The notes beneath the pieces were generated by a model that was given only the letters and a program-made list of their open reading frames with translations, was not told the origin of the DNA and did not search any database. A program made the translations under genes and the position numbers. Positions 1 to 9,113 of a DNA stretch of 64,000 bases are shown here, in pieces. The stretch spans positions 620,001 to 684,000 of the forward strand of contig NZ_LNRU01000001.1 of NCBI RefSeq assembly GCF_001468225.1, written 5' to 3'. The stretch is from Sphingopyxis sp. H053. GTDB lineage: Bacteria > Pseudomonadota > Alphaproteobacteria > Sphingomonadales > Sphingomonadaceae. Each line of letters starts with the position of its first letter. Position 1 is the stretch's first letter.

Positions 1-801
1 CCAGGAGACGAGGCTGACCTTGGCGTTTGGAACCGCGGCACGAACCGTCGCGACCGCCGCGTCTACCGACGTCAGCTTGGCGGGCGGCTTCGCATCCTTG
101 TACGGCGCCGCCATCTCGGCAAGCTCGTCCATCTGCCAGATCATCGTGATCGGAAGCGTCATTGTGATGATGAAGCCCGTAAGACCGACGACACTGACCC
201 AACCGAGCGTCACAATGCCGACCATGTTATGCGTGTCGAGCCATCGCAGCCGCCGACTGCGGTCCTTGCGCACCGTCCCGAAAGCGAGCTTGCGCATGAA
301 GGGCGCGTAGACGACCACCCCCGACACCACGGCGACGAGGAAGACGAGGCCGATCAATCCGAGAAAAAGCTGCCCTGGAATGCCGAGCAGCAGATGGGCG
401 TGGAGATCGAGCAGGAACGCCATCACCCCTTCGTTGAACGGCGGTGCGTCGAGGCGCTTGCCGCTGCGCGCGTCGTAGAGATAAAGTTTGCCCTCATCCT
501 CGCCGGCGAGCGGTGTCGGGCCCACTGCGGCGAAGATGACCGGCTTGTCTGCGTCATAAGCGACGAAGATATTGTGCCATCCGGGATGCTCCTTCAGCGC
601 ATCGGCCGCGACGGCGTCGAGGCTGGCACTGCCCTCGGACGTCGCCTCGATCACCGGTGCGCGCGTCAGCTCGTCGATCTCCTCGTGAAAGATCAGCGGC
701 AGCCCGGTGATGCAGAACATCAACAGGAACGCCGTGCAGACGAGGCTGGTCCATTTATGGACCAGATACCACCGCCTTATGCCCGTTTGCGAAAGCGCCA
801 T
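1..801 (-). CDS. PepSY-associated transmembrane protein, partial (C-terminus outside window)
   Basis: The minus-strand frame opens at an ATG at 801 and stays open to the window edge, giving 267 residues of a longer protein. It begins with a short cytoplasmic stretch (RRWYLVHKWTS) and a hydrophobic helix (VCTAFLLMFCITGLPLIF), followed by a periplasmic-looking segment, an HLLLGIPGQLFLGLIG helix and a third helix near VGIVTLGWVSVVGLTGFII. This is the pattern of PepSY_TM/PiuB-like proteins, found next to siderophore receptors and thought to act in reductive iron release at the inner membrane. The start lies 10 bases after the stop of the upstream TonB receptor gene, so the two are almost certainly co-transcribed. 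The iron role is inferred from family and context. Confidence 0.85.
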   Translation of the reverse strand, partial: MALSQTGIRRWYLVHKWTSLVCTAFLLMFCITGLPLIFHEEIDELTRAPVIEATSEGSASLDAVAADALKEHPGWHNIFVAYDADKPVIFAAVGPTPLAGEDEGKLYLYDARSGKRLDAPPFNEGVMAFLLDLHAHLLLGIPGQLFLGLIGLVFLVAVVSGVVVYAPFMRKLAFGTVRKDRSRRLRWLDTHNMVGIVTLGWVSVVGLTGFIITMTLPITMIWQMDELAEMAAPYKDAKPPAKLTSVDAAVATVRAAVPNAKVSLVSW

Positions 802-811
802 CGCCCGTCCT

Positions 812-2857
812 TCAGAACCTGAGTTCGATGCCCGCGCTGATCTTCCGCGGTTCGAGGAGGACCGCATTGTCGAGCGCGGGCACGTCCATGCCCGTGAACG
901 GGTTTGCGCCAAGGCCCTTCGAGACGACCTTGTTGCTGTTGAGCAGGTTGCGCGCAGTCAGGAACAGCTTCGCCGGCCCGATGCTATAGGCGGCGCGCGC
1001 ATTGACGACCGCCCATGAGCCGACCTTCGCGCGTTCGACGTTGAGCACTTCGGAAAAATAGGATCCGCTGTAACGGACGTCGGCTCCGAGCTCGAACCGG
1101 TCGTCGGGAGAAAAGCTGAAACCAGCGGCAAAGTTGAACGCGGGTGACCGCGGCAATTCCTTCCCGACTGCCCGCGGATCGCTGCTGTAGCGATTGATCT
1201 TGGTGTCGAGCAGGCCGATGTTCGCGAAAATTTCATTCTTCTCCGACGGTCGCCAGCTCAGGCCCACTTCAGCGCCTTGCGTGGTTGCGCGTTCGGCGTT
1301 GCGGATCTCGATCGACAGCGAGGTCAGATAGAGCGGGAGCTGCATGTCCTTGTAACGGCTGTAGAAGATATTGCCGGTGAGCGACAGGTCGTTACCTAGG
1401 CCGGCGCGCGCGAAGCCCTCGAAATTCCAGACATGCTCGGGCCGGTAGGTATAGCCCTGGAAGGGCGGCGAGAGGGTGATGCTGGCGCCGCCGGCGTTAT
1501 AGCCTCGGCTCGCAGTGACGCCGACCGTCACTTCGGGTGCGAGGTCGAGTGACAGTGTCGCCTTGGGCAGGAACTCCTTGTAGGTTTCCTGAAAGTCCGT
1601 GACGAGGAACCCCGTCGCCCCGACGCGATAGCGCTTTTCTTCTTCATAGCGGGCGCCGAGGATGATCGAGAGCCGGTCGGCGGGCTTCACCGTTATTTCG
1701 CCGAACACCGCGGTCGTGTCGGTCTTGTCGCGATAGGCCCCGCCGCCGAGCAGGTCGTTCGTCTCGTCCTGGCGCGCGCGGAAGATATAGGCGGCGACGA
1801 ACCCCGAGAAGCGCCCGTCCGGGGTGCCGTAGCGGAGCAGCGGCTGGGCCATATACTCTTCGCCGTCGATCTGCGCATTGCCGGTCCCGGCGGGCGCATA
1901 GCGGTTGACCCGGAAATCAGTGGCGGAAAGCAGCAATTGCAGGCTGAGCCCGTCAGTAAGGTCGAACGTCGTGTCGGAGATCGCGGTCGAGTTGCGCGAA
2001 CGGAACACCGGCTGCTGCAAACCCGCATCGATCGAGATCGCGCGCTCGAACGGCAGCTTGACCCAGTTCGACTGCGGTTCCTTCCCGTCCTGGTAGGAAA
2101 GGGTTAGAAGCGAGCGGATGCCCTCCGCCGGCGTTAGCAGCAGCTTGCCGCGGAACGTCTTGGTGTCGTAGCGGCCGGGGTTTTCGGTGCCCGGATAGCC
2201 TTGAAAATCGACGAAGCTCTGGCTGCGCTGCCAGTCGACACTGGCGCGGAATGCGAGCACATCGGACACGATCGGGCCGCCAATGGCGGCCGAAGTCTGT
2301 ACCTCGTCCCGGTTGCCGATGACCCCTCGCGCTGCGCCGTGCCAGTCGAAGGTCGGATCGGCGGTCTTGATCGCGACGACGCCCGCGATCGCGTTGCGCC
2401 CGAGCAAAGTGTTCTGCGGCCCGCGATAGACCTCGACCTGCTCGATATCCCAGAGGCTCGTATCGCCGAAGGTCGCCTCGTTGAAGCTCAGCGTGCGCCC
2501 GTCGACCAGATAGCTGAAGCGGGGTCGGCCACCCGCGAAAAAGGCGGTCGGGCCGCCGCCTGGCCCGGTGCCGTCGACGCCGCGCACCGCGGGCATGTCG
2601 TTGCCGGGCTCGGTCGCGATGATGTTGGGGATGCGGTCGAGCAATTCGTTGACCGACCAGACGCCTGATTTTCGTTCGATATCCTCCCGCGTCGATACCG
2701 AAACACTTGCTGCGGTTTCGCGCAGGGTCCGATTGGCGCGCTCGCCGTTGACGATGATGTCATCCGGCGCCGTCGGCGCATCCTCGGCTCGCACTGCTCC
2801 AGCCTGGCCGAACGCACAGGAGGCCGCGCCGATCACAAACAACATATTTTTCCGCAT
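812..2857 (-). CDS. TonB-dependent receptor, probably for a siderophore
   Basis: A 681-residue outer-membrane receptor. A signal peptide (MRKNMLFVIGAASCAFGQAG, cleavage near AVRAED) is followed by a TonB-box-like DDIIVNGE segment, a plug domain (about residues 40-170, with VEVYRGPQNTLLGRNA and VAIKT) and a C-terminal beta-barrel ending in ELRF, with the terminal Phe expected for BAM-dependent insertion. Length is normal for the family. It is followed after 10 bases by a PepSY membrane protein and faces a PchR-like AraC gene, the usual arrangement of ferri-siderophore uptake loci. The ligand cannot be named from sequence. Regulation by the divergent AraC protein and by iron is likely but not shown. 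Confidence 0.92.
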   Translation of the reverse strand: MRKNMLFVIGAASCAFGQAGAVRAEDAPTAPDDIIVNGERANRTLRETAASVSVSTREDIERKSGVWSVNELLDRIPNIIATEPGNDMPAVRGVDGTGPGGGPTAFFAGGRPRFSYLVDGRTLSFNEATFGDTSLWDIEQVEVYRGPQNTLLGRNAIAGVVAIKTADPTFDWHGAARGVIGNRDEVQTSAAIGGPIVSDVLAFRASVDWQRSQSFVDFQGYPGTENPGRYDTKTFRGKLLLTPAEGIRSLLTLSYQDGKEPQSNWVKLPFERAISIDAGLQQPVFRSRNSTAISDTTFDLTDGLSLQLLLSATDFRVNRYAPAGTGNAQIDGEEYMAQPLLRYGTPDGRFSGFVAAYIFRARQDETNDLLGGGAYRDKTDTTAVFGEITVKPADRLSIILGARYEEEKRYRVGATGFLVTDFQETYKEFLPKATLSLDLAPEVTVGVTASRGYNAGGASITLSPPFQGYTYRPEHVWNFEGFARAGLGNDLSLTGNIFYSRYKDMQLPLYLTSLSIEIRNAERATTQGAEVGLSWRPSEKNEIFANIGLLDTKINRYSSDPRAVGKELPRSPAFNFAAGFSFSPDDRFELGADVRYSGSYFSEVLNVERAKVGSWAVVNARAAYSIGPAKLFLTARNLLNSNKVVSKGLGANPFTGMDVPALDNAVLLEPRKISAGIELRF

Positions 2858-3088
2858 ACAGAATATCGCCCCATTTTTGGCGCTTGGCGCCGATGGGGCA
2901 GGCCGACCTTATGTCATTTCCCTGATAAACCCACACGGGCCGTGCGCCGGCCGTCGCAAAGTTCGATCCACTTGCGACTAATTCCTATTATCGATTAATC
3001 TGGCTGGGCGCCATCGCGCGCGCTATGCAGAAAAACGGAAATTCCATTGCGAGAAATGAGTCGCGCGGGAACGGCACGAGGCAGGTCG
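2858..3088. promoter_or_regulatory. Divergent intergenic region between TonB receptor and AraC regulator
   Basis: This 230-base stretch must hold promoters for both genes. The only notable sequence is an AT-rich imperfect palindrome at 2976-3000, whose outer halves read GACTAATT and (other strand) GATTAATC around a CTATTATCG core. It could bind the AraC protein or Fur, but it does not match a textbook Fur box well, so no assignment is made. Confidence 0.3.
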
Positions 3089-4120
3089 ATGCGTCATGAG
3101 AGTACAAGCAGATCGGAAGCGGGCTTCCTAATACCTGCCATTTCGGGCGATTTTTCCGTGTCAGACCTCGTCCGGGCCGCCGCCGAGCGCGCCGTCACGA
3201 TCAGCCATGTCGCGCGACCCGATTCCCGGATCGATACGCCAGCCATGTCCGGCACCGTTTTTGGTGAGGAATTGCAGCCCGGGCTGCTTCTAACGGCGTA
3301 CGACCTTGTCTACACCGCAGACAGCCAAATCGAGGTCGAAGTAGACCGCTCGATCTCATGTGCGATCATGCTTGCAGGGGAGGCCGCCGCGCTCGAGGTG
3401 GTGGGCTATCCTCCTGTCGTCTCGCTACCGCGGCGGGTCATCGTTGTCGGTTACGGCGATAGGCTGTCATGCAGTCGCCCCTGGCGAGCTATGCAGCATA
3501 ATCGCGCTTTCGGTGTCACCCTGCGCCCGTGCTTTTTCGACCGGTTTGCCGATCTCGTCGACGACGGCGGACTCGACGTGCTGCGGTCCTATCTCGACCC
3601 GGGCCTGCATTCTTCGCTGTTGCCTCCGTCGCGCAAGCTGATTGATCTTGCGGAAAACACGCTCCGGCAACCCTATTCCGGGGCGCTCGGGGCCATTCAC
3701 CGTGAAGCACAGGCGCTCGGGTTCATTCTCGAAACCGCGTCGATGCTCCAGGAAGAACAGCGACTGGTCGCACGGATCGGGCGGCGCCATTATGACCGCG
3801 TGGTCCATGCCCGCGCTATGCTCGACCACAATCTCGTCGATCCGCCAAAGCTTCTCGAACTTGCAAGGGAATTGGGGATAAACGTCACCACGCTCCAGGC
3901 CAATTTCAAGGCCGCATTCGGTACCACGGTCTTCGGTTATCTGCGGGCGCGGAGGCTGGAGATGGGGCGTATCCTCATCGTCGAGCACCGCGTGGGCGTC
4001 GCCGAGGCAGGATATCGGGTCGGCTTCACCAACCCCGCGGCCTTCACTGCGGCCTATCGTCGGCACTTCGGCCTTCCGCCATCGCTGGACCGGAAGGATG
4101 CTCGTATCTTGCCTCATTGA
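3089..4120 (+). CDS. AraC-family transcriptional regulator (PchR-like)
   Basis: An unrecognisable N-terminal sensing half is followed by a C-terminal AraC DNA-binding domain (about the last 100 residues) with LLELARELGINVTTLQANFK as the first helix-turn-helix and AEAGYRVGFTNPAAFTAAYR as the second. The YRVGFTNPAAFTAAYRRHFG block is diagnostic. The frame is open from a TTG at 3047 with ATGs at 3056 and 3089; 3089 is chosen because GAGG sits 8 bases upstream, giving 343 residues, but 3056 is possible. The gene is divergent from the TonB receptor, which suggests it controls that operon in response to the ligand, as PchR does for pyochelin. Confidence 0.85.
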   Translation: MRHESTSRSEAGFLIPAISGDFSVSDLVRAAAERAVTISHVARPDSRIDTPAMSGTVFGEELQPGLLLTAYDLVYTADSQIEVEVDRSISCAIMLAGEAAALEVVGYPPVVSLPRRVIVVGYGDRLSCSRPWRAMQHNRAFGVTLRPCFFDRFADLVDDGGLDVLRSYLDPGLHSSLLPPSRKLIDLAENTLRQPYSGALGAIHREAQALGFILETASMLQEEQRLVARIGRRHYDRVVHARAMLDHNLVDPPKLLELARELGINVTTLQANFKAAFGTTVFGYLRARRLEMGRILIVEHRVGVAEAGYRVGFTNPAAFTAAYRRHFGLPPSLDRKDARILPH

Positions 4121-4383
4121 GGCGTCGACCATCACTTCTCAGGCCAACGACCGCGTTCTGGTGTCAAAATCTCCCAGGGCCGACCACCCTGCTGAAATTG
4201 TGCACAGTCCCCAGGAGTTTGGCAAACGATCGTGGGAGGAACGCTGATTATCTGTTTTCTGGGCGCTCCAGATATTCCGACGCATCGAACGGGAGTGCGG
4301 CTGACCCGGTTGGCTTGGGAATCGATCGTCTCGTTTGTCGTCAACGCGGAGAAAACTGCTCAACGAAAAGTTAGGAATCGAGA

Positions 4384-4794
4384 TCAGGCGAAAAAGCGAC
4401 CTGCCAAATCACCCGTCACGCGCACCAATTTCCGGGTTGAGCGGTCGAGGCAGCATAAGGTGCTCGTAACTTCCGCGCGCACGTCGCCTGGCTGCCCGAT
4501 ACGGAGTTCGAAGATGGCGCGGGGACCCGCATAATCTGCGACCCATAACTCGATGTCCACCCTTTCGGCCTCGAAGGTCGGGCGTCGGTAAGTGATCTCG
4601 TGCCGGAACGCTACCCAGACAATCCTCGCCAGATCTTCCGGTCGTGCAGTCTTCTGCCAGAAATGCGAAATCGCTTCCTGTACCCATCGCAGATAGACAG
4701 CGTTGTTCACGTGACCGAGCTCGTCGATCATGTCCGACGTTACGAGGATCTCATACCGGTGGCGTAATGCCCGACCATGATGCTGAGGGCTCAT
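4384..4794 (-). CDS. Hotdog-fold acyl-CoA thioesterase
   Basis: A 136-residue 4HBT/YbgC-type thioesterase. The active-site loop is clear near the N-terminus: SDMIDELGHVNNAVYLRWVQ, in which the Asp and the GHVNNAVY block match the catalytic signature of 4-hydroxybenzoyl-CoA thioesterase relatives. The frame is open upstream to 4950, but the first 52 residues look non-coding and the ATG at 4794 fits the family length. It should hydrolyse an acyl-CoA in the cytoplasm. It is divergent from the TetR gene at 5014 and may share its operator. A second thioesterase with the same loop lies at 41745-42185. Confidence 0.82.
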   Translation of the reverse strand: MSPQHHGRALRHRYEILVTSDMIDELGHVNNAVYLRWVQEAISHFWQKTARPEDLARIVWVAFRHEITYRRPTFEAERVDIELWVADYAGPRAIFELRIGQPGDVRAEVTSTLCCLDRSTRKLVRVTGDLAGRFFA

Positions 4795-4967
4795 CAGCTT
4801 GGAGCGAACCCGCCCGCTCTGGCGGGCGCTGATAATGCCAACATCCGATGATGGCTGAAGCTGAAGTGCGCCATGATCATGTTCTCCTCGCTCAGCGGTG
4901 TCCGGCGCGCCGGGCTTGCCTTCGCCGCTTCCCTGCGGCGGGCAGTGCAAGCTTGACTCGCGATAAC

Positions 4968-4989
4968 TCAGATATCATATGAAATCTGA
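4968..4989. promoter_or_regulatory. Putative TetR operator upstream of the CYP102 operon
   Basis: A 22-base palindrome with one mismatched pair: TCAGAT and ATCTGA arms around a central TCATATGA. It lies 24 bases before the TetR start at 5014 and behind a possible -35 hexamer TTGACT at 4953-4958. Position and symmetry suit autorepression by the TetR protein and possibly control of the divergent thioesterase gene. Confidence 0.55.
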
Positions 4990-5013
4990 AATTGAAAGGT
5001 CGGGAGAGGCAAG

Positions 5014-5718
5014 ATGCAATTGGCGCGCGCCAAAACGCCGCGAGTCCGCCGGGTTGACAGCCAGGCCGCAACGCGTGCCCGCTTGCTCGATCTCGCCGAA
5101 CAGATGGTTGTGAGCCAGTCGATACCCGGCCTTTCACTTCGCTCTCTCTGTGTCGCCGCCGGCTATACCCAAGGAGCTTTCTACTCGAACTTTGCGAGCA
5201 AAGACGCTCTCCTCCTCGTTCTTCTCGAGCGGCACATGGGTGAACAACATGCCAGCTTGGCGTCGGTGGCGGAAGCCGTGGCCGGAAGCAGTGTCGAGGG
5301 CACACTTGACGCACTTACCATATGGCTTCGGACCCTCGCCGCGCAGCGTGAATGGGCCGCACTCGCAACCGAATTGCGGCTTCATGCAAACAGGGACCCA
5401 ACATTCGGAGAGAAATTCGAAGAGGCCGAGCAGCGTATGGTGGCCTTGTTCGAGGCGCTACTGACCGATCTCGCAAAGCGATTTTCTGTCGATCCGCCTG
5501 TGTGCGCAAGAGGCGCAGCCGAGGCGCTCCTTGACCTTTGGCGTGGCCTTGCCCTCCGGCGCCAAACGGCCGCGGCGCCCGAACTCACATTTGTGCGGAC
5601 GCTGCGCGCCCTGATGGGTTTGGTTGATGGATGCTTCGCAGCAGGGGGCGCTTCCGTCGATACTGCGAGCGCCGAGGTGGCGACACTGCAAGGTCAAAGA
5701 CGCGAAGGGAAGGTATAG
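5014..5718 (+). CDS. TetR/AcrR-family regulator of the P450 operon
   Basis: A 234-residue TetR-type repressor. The N-terminal helix-turn-helix spans roughly residues 20-65, with LSLRSLCVAAGYTQGAFYSN and the following FASKDALLLVLLERH being typical. The C-terminal ligand domain is not specifically recognisable. A strong Shine-Dalgarno sequence, GGGAGAGG, precedes the ATG. The stop is only 5 bases from the start of the P450 fusion gene, so the regulator and enzyme form one operon. This resembles the BM3R1 repressor that precedes CYP102A1 in Bacillus, where fatty acids relieve repression; an equivalent ligand here is inference. Confidence 0.9.
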   Translation: MQLARAKTPRVRRVDSQAATRARLLDLAEQMVVSQSIPGLSLRSLCVAAGYTQGAFYSNFASKDALLLVLLERHMGEQHASLASVAEAVAGSSVEGTLDALTIWLRTLAAQREWAALATELRLHANRDPTFGEKFEEAEQRMVALFEALLTDLAKRFSVDPPVCARGAAEALLDLWRGLALRRQTAAAPELTFVRTLRALMGLVDGCFAAGGASVDTASAEVATLQGQRREGKV

Positions 5719-5723
5719 ACACG

Positions 5724-8700
5724 ATGTCCAATGCGCGACGGCCAATTCCATCGCCGCCTGGCCTTCCCTTGGTGGGCCATCTGCACCAGATCGCGCGGGG
5801 AGGACTGATCGGCAGATTGCTTGAAGTCAGTCGCACTATGCCCGAGGGAATCTTCAAGATCCGCTTCGGCGACCGCGTTTCGCTATTTGTTACCGACCCT
5901 GACCTCGTTGCCGAACTCTCCGACGAAAAGCGGTTCCGCAAAATGCCGGGCCCGGCGTTGCAGGTGGTCCGCAAATTTGCCGGCGACGGTCTCTTCACCG
6001 CATTCAGCGACGAGCCGAACTGGGGCAAGGCGCACCGCATTCTCCTCCCCGCATTCAGTCAAAGCGCGATGCGCGGATATTTCGACATGATCGTCGATGT
6101 TTGCGACGAACTGGTCGCCAAATGGGAAAAGCTGGCCGGAACCGATGTACTCGTGGCCGACGACATGACGCGATTGACGCTCGATTCCATCGCGATCGCG
6201 GGTTTTGGCCACCGCTTCGACAGCTTTGGCCGCGACGAGCTTGACGACTTTCTCGTCGCGCTGGGCCGCGCGCTCGAAGAGGCGCTAAACATGATTACCC
6301 GGCTTCCTATCCAGCAGCGCTTTGCCCAGCGTGCGAGGGCCCGGTATGAAGCGGATATCGCCCAGATGAATTCACTGGTCGACGGCATTATCGCCGACCG
6401 ACGCCGGCAACCGTCCGACGGCAAGGATCTGCTCAACCTGATGCTCAATGCGGTCGATCCGGAAACGGGGGAGGCGCTCGATGACCTCAACATCCGCTAC
6501 CAGGTCCTCACGTTCCTGATCGCGGGGCATGAAACGACGTCCGGTATGTTGACTTTCGCCTTCAGCTATCTGCTCCGAAATCCGTCGGTCCTAGCCCAGG
6601 CTTATGCCGAGGTTGACCGTGTGTTGCCGGGCGACGCACGGGCCGATTATTCACAGGTCGCGCAGCTTAAGGTGATCGAGCGAATTCTCAAGGAGGCACT
6701 CCGGCTGTGGCCCACGGCCCCGGCATTTCAGGTCGCGCCGTTCGACGACGAGATCATTGGCCAAGAGTGGCATTTGCGCAAAGACCGGCCGGTCAACATT
6801 TTCACTCCCGGCCTGCACCGCAATCCACTCGCTTGGGCCGAGCCTGAAGAATTCGATATCGATCGCTGGCTTCCGGACGCCGAGGCTGCACGCCATGCCC
6901 ATGCCTTCAAGCCGTTCGGCAATGGCGAACGGGCCTGTATCGGACGCCAATTTGCCATGGTCGAGGCGAAGATCGCCCTTGCAATGCTGCTGCGCCGGTT
7001 CGCGATCAGCGATCCGCACTCCTACAAGCTCCGGATCAAGGAAACATTGTCGATCAAGCCCGATGATTTCCGCATGCGTATCCGGCTTCGCGGAGCGCAC
7101 GAACGAAATGCACCCGCGACCTTGAATCAGGCGGCGACCGAGGGAACTCTCGCCTCCATCACCGGCACTGGTCAGCGTTTCGTCGTCCTTTATGGTTCGT
7201 CACTCGGGACGGCGCGCGATGTTGCGGAAGAAATCGCCGAGCGCGCCGCGGCAGATGGATTTGATGTCTCGGTTCGACCCATGGACGACGCGCTGCAAAG
7301 CGGTGACCTGCCCGAAGATAAGCTGATCGTGATCGTCACCGCCACCTATAATGGCCGTGCTCCCGATTCAGCCAAAGAGGTCGAGAAGTCGCTGGACGCA
7401 GAGCTTTTCGTCGCGGACGACTGGGCGGGTGCGCGTTTTGCCGTGCTTGGTGTCGGCAATTCGCAGTGGCCGAATTATCAGGCTTTTCCGAAGCGGGTCG
7501 ATGCGGCGCTCGAAGCCGCAGGTGCGACGAGGCTCGTGCCCCGTGCAGAAGCCGATGGCCAGGCGGATTTCGACGGCGCGGTCGGGACTTTCGTCCGCGA
7601 CCTGTGGCAAGCGCTCGGAACTGCGAGCGCACCCACCGCTTCCGAGGCACAGCTGGCGCTTCGGCTGGTTGAACCCGGCGATCTTAGAGCGGCAGCGCTG
7701 CCCGAGCATGCGCAGCGTCTGGTCGTGGTGTCGAACACTGAACTCGTCCGGCCCGTCGACGGGCTTTGGGATTTCGTGAAAGAACCGCCACGGCCCTCGA
7801 CACGGTTGATACGACTTCGCCTGCCCGAAGGGCAGACTTATCGCGCAGGAGACCATATCGCGGTCTATGCCCGAAACCGCCCGGATCTTGTCGAACGCGC
7901 CCTGACCCGGATGGCGCTCGATCCGGCCTTGCAGGTAGCAGTGGACGGGCAGGGTGGCCGCTTTCGTCATTTGCCGCTCGGCCGCACACTGACCGTTAGG
8001 CAGCTGCTTACCGACTTCGTCGAGCTGTCAGACCCGGCGCCAAAACGCGCGCTCGATGTTTTGGGAGGCGCGACACGTTGCCCGAAAACGCGTGCCGAGC
8101 TTGCTGTGCTCGCCAATGACTATGATGCCTCGGTGGCGGGAAAACGGCTGACCCTGCTTGATCTCTACGAGAGCCATCCGGCAATCGAGGCCGACCTGGC
8201 GCACCTCATCGAGTTGTCGGCCGCGATTGCGCCCCGCTTCTATTCGATTGCTTCAAGCCCCCTGGTTGCGCCTGATGTTGTGGACCTGATCGTCGGCACC
8301 ACCGCGGCACCTGCTTGGTCGGGGCTGGGGGAGCACCGTGGCTTTGCGTCCGCATATATGGCGAGCGCGGAAGCTGGGGCCGAGGTGTTTGCTTACGTCC
8401 GTCAGCCGAACCCGCCGTTCGCGCCGCCGAGTGACCTTGCGGTTCCCATGATCCTCATCGGGCCCGGAACGGGCTTCGCGCCTTTGCGCGGCTTTCTGCA
8501 GGAGCGAGAGGCGCAGCGCATGGCGGGCGCGGCTATCGAATCAGTTCATCTATTCTTCGGCTGCCGCCACCCGGATCATGATTGGCTTTGCCGCGGCGAG
8601 ATGGAGCGCTGGGAGACGACGGGACTCGCCTTCCTGCATCTCGCTTTCTCCGCAGTCGAAAGCCATCCCTGGCGTTTTGTTCAGGATGCCCTCTGGGCTA

Positions 8701-8909
8701 AGCAGGAGGTCGTCTGGGCGGCCCTCGAAGCTGGAGGGTATATATATTTGTGTGGAGACGGGCAGTTCATGGCACCCGCTGTCCGCGATACACTGATCCG
8801 CATCTGGATGCAGCAGGTCTGCGGTGAGCATGCGCAAGGCTCGGCATGGCTTGAGACCCTGATTGCACAAGGGCGTTTCCAGCAGGATGTCTTCGGCTTT
8901 GGCAAATAG
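5724..8909 (+). CDS. Self-sufficient cytochrome P450 / NADPH-P450 reductase fusion (CYP102-like)
   Basis: A 1061-residue single-chain monooxygenase closely resembling P450 BM3 in order and length. The haem domain shows the substrate-channel AGDGLFTA stretch, the I-helix AGHETTSG, the ExxR motif in KEALRLWP and the haem loop FGNGERACIG with the Cys ligand at residue 405. An FMN flavodoxin domain starts near residue 486 (VVLYGSSLGTARDVAEE), followed by the FAD domain (RFYSIASSP near 840) and NADPH-binding IGPGTGFAPLRGF near 912. The expected reaction is NADPH- and O2-dependent hydroxylation of medium or long fatty acids in the cytosol. The ATG at 5724 is preferred over upstream frame openings because of GGGAAGG just ahead of it. 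Confidence 0.95.
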   Translation: MSNARRPIPSPPGLPLVGHLHQIARGGLIGRLLEVSRTMPEGIFKIRFGDRVSLFVTDPDLVAELSDEKRFRKMPGPALQVVRKFAGDGLFTAFSDEPNWGKAHRILLPAFSQSAMRGYFDMIVDVCDELVAKWEKLAGTDVLVADDMTRLTLDSIAIAGFGHRFDSFGRDELDDFLVALGRALEEALNMITRLPIQQRFAQRARARYEADIAQMNSLVDGIIADRRRQPSDGKDLLNLMLNAVDPETGEALDDLNIRYQVLTFLIAGHETTSGMLTFAFSYLLRNPSVLAQAYAEVDRVLPGDARADYSQVAQLKVIERILKEALRLWPTAPAFQVAPFDDEIIGQEWHLRKDRPVNIFTPGLHRNPLAWAEPEEFDIDRWLPDAEAARHAHAFKPFGNGERACIGRQFAMVEAKIALAMLLRRFAISDPHSYKLRIKETLSIKPDDFRMRIRLRGAHERNAPATLNQAATEGTLASITGTGQRFVVLYGSSLGTARDVAEEIAERAAADGFDVSVRPMDDALQSGDLPEDKLIVIVTATYNGRAPDSAKEVEKSLDAELFVADDWAGARFAVLGVGNSQWPNYQAFPKRVDAALEAAGATRLVPRAEADGQADFDGAVGTFVRDLWQALGTASAPTASEAQLALRLVEPGDLRAAALPEHAQRLVVVSNTELVRPVDGLWDFVKEPPRPSTRLIRLRLPEGQTYRAGDHIAVYARNRPDLVERALTRMALDPALQVAVDGQGGRFRHLPLGRTLTVRQLLTDFVELSDPAPKRALDVLGGATRCPKTRAELAVLANDYDASVAGKRLTLLDLYESHPAIEADLAHLIELSAAIAPRFYSIASSPLVAPDVVDLIVGTTAAPAWSGLGEHRGFASAYMASAEAGAEVFAYVRQPNPPFAPPSDLAVPMILIGPGTGFAPLRGFLQEREAQRMAGAAIESVHLFFGCRHPDHDWLCRGEMERWETTGLAFLHLAFSAVESHPWRFVQDALWAKQEVVWAALEAGGYIYLCGDGQFMAPAVRDTLIRIWMQQVCGEHAQGSAWLETLIAQGRFQQDVFGFGK

Positions 8910-9113
8910 AGTGGGAGTCTGGCAGGTCCGAAATCGCATCCGCGCCCTTTAGAGGTCGACTATAAATCTGAGCAGATCTCCGGCCGTCTTCGAAGCCCGC
9001 AGGCCAGCGCGCCGGGCGTCTCGATGCAGGTCTAAGCCATTGAGGAAACGCGCTGCGTGCGCTGTCTGCAACGTCAACACGCGCGACCCGCGAACGCAAT
9101 CGCCCGCATGGTC

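Noticed and set aside
2976-3000. Fur box in front of the first TonB receptor
   Set aside because: Only an AT-rich imperfect palindrome; match to the Fur consensus is too weak.
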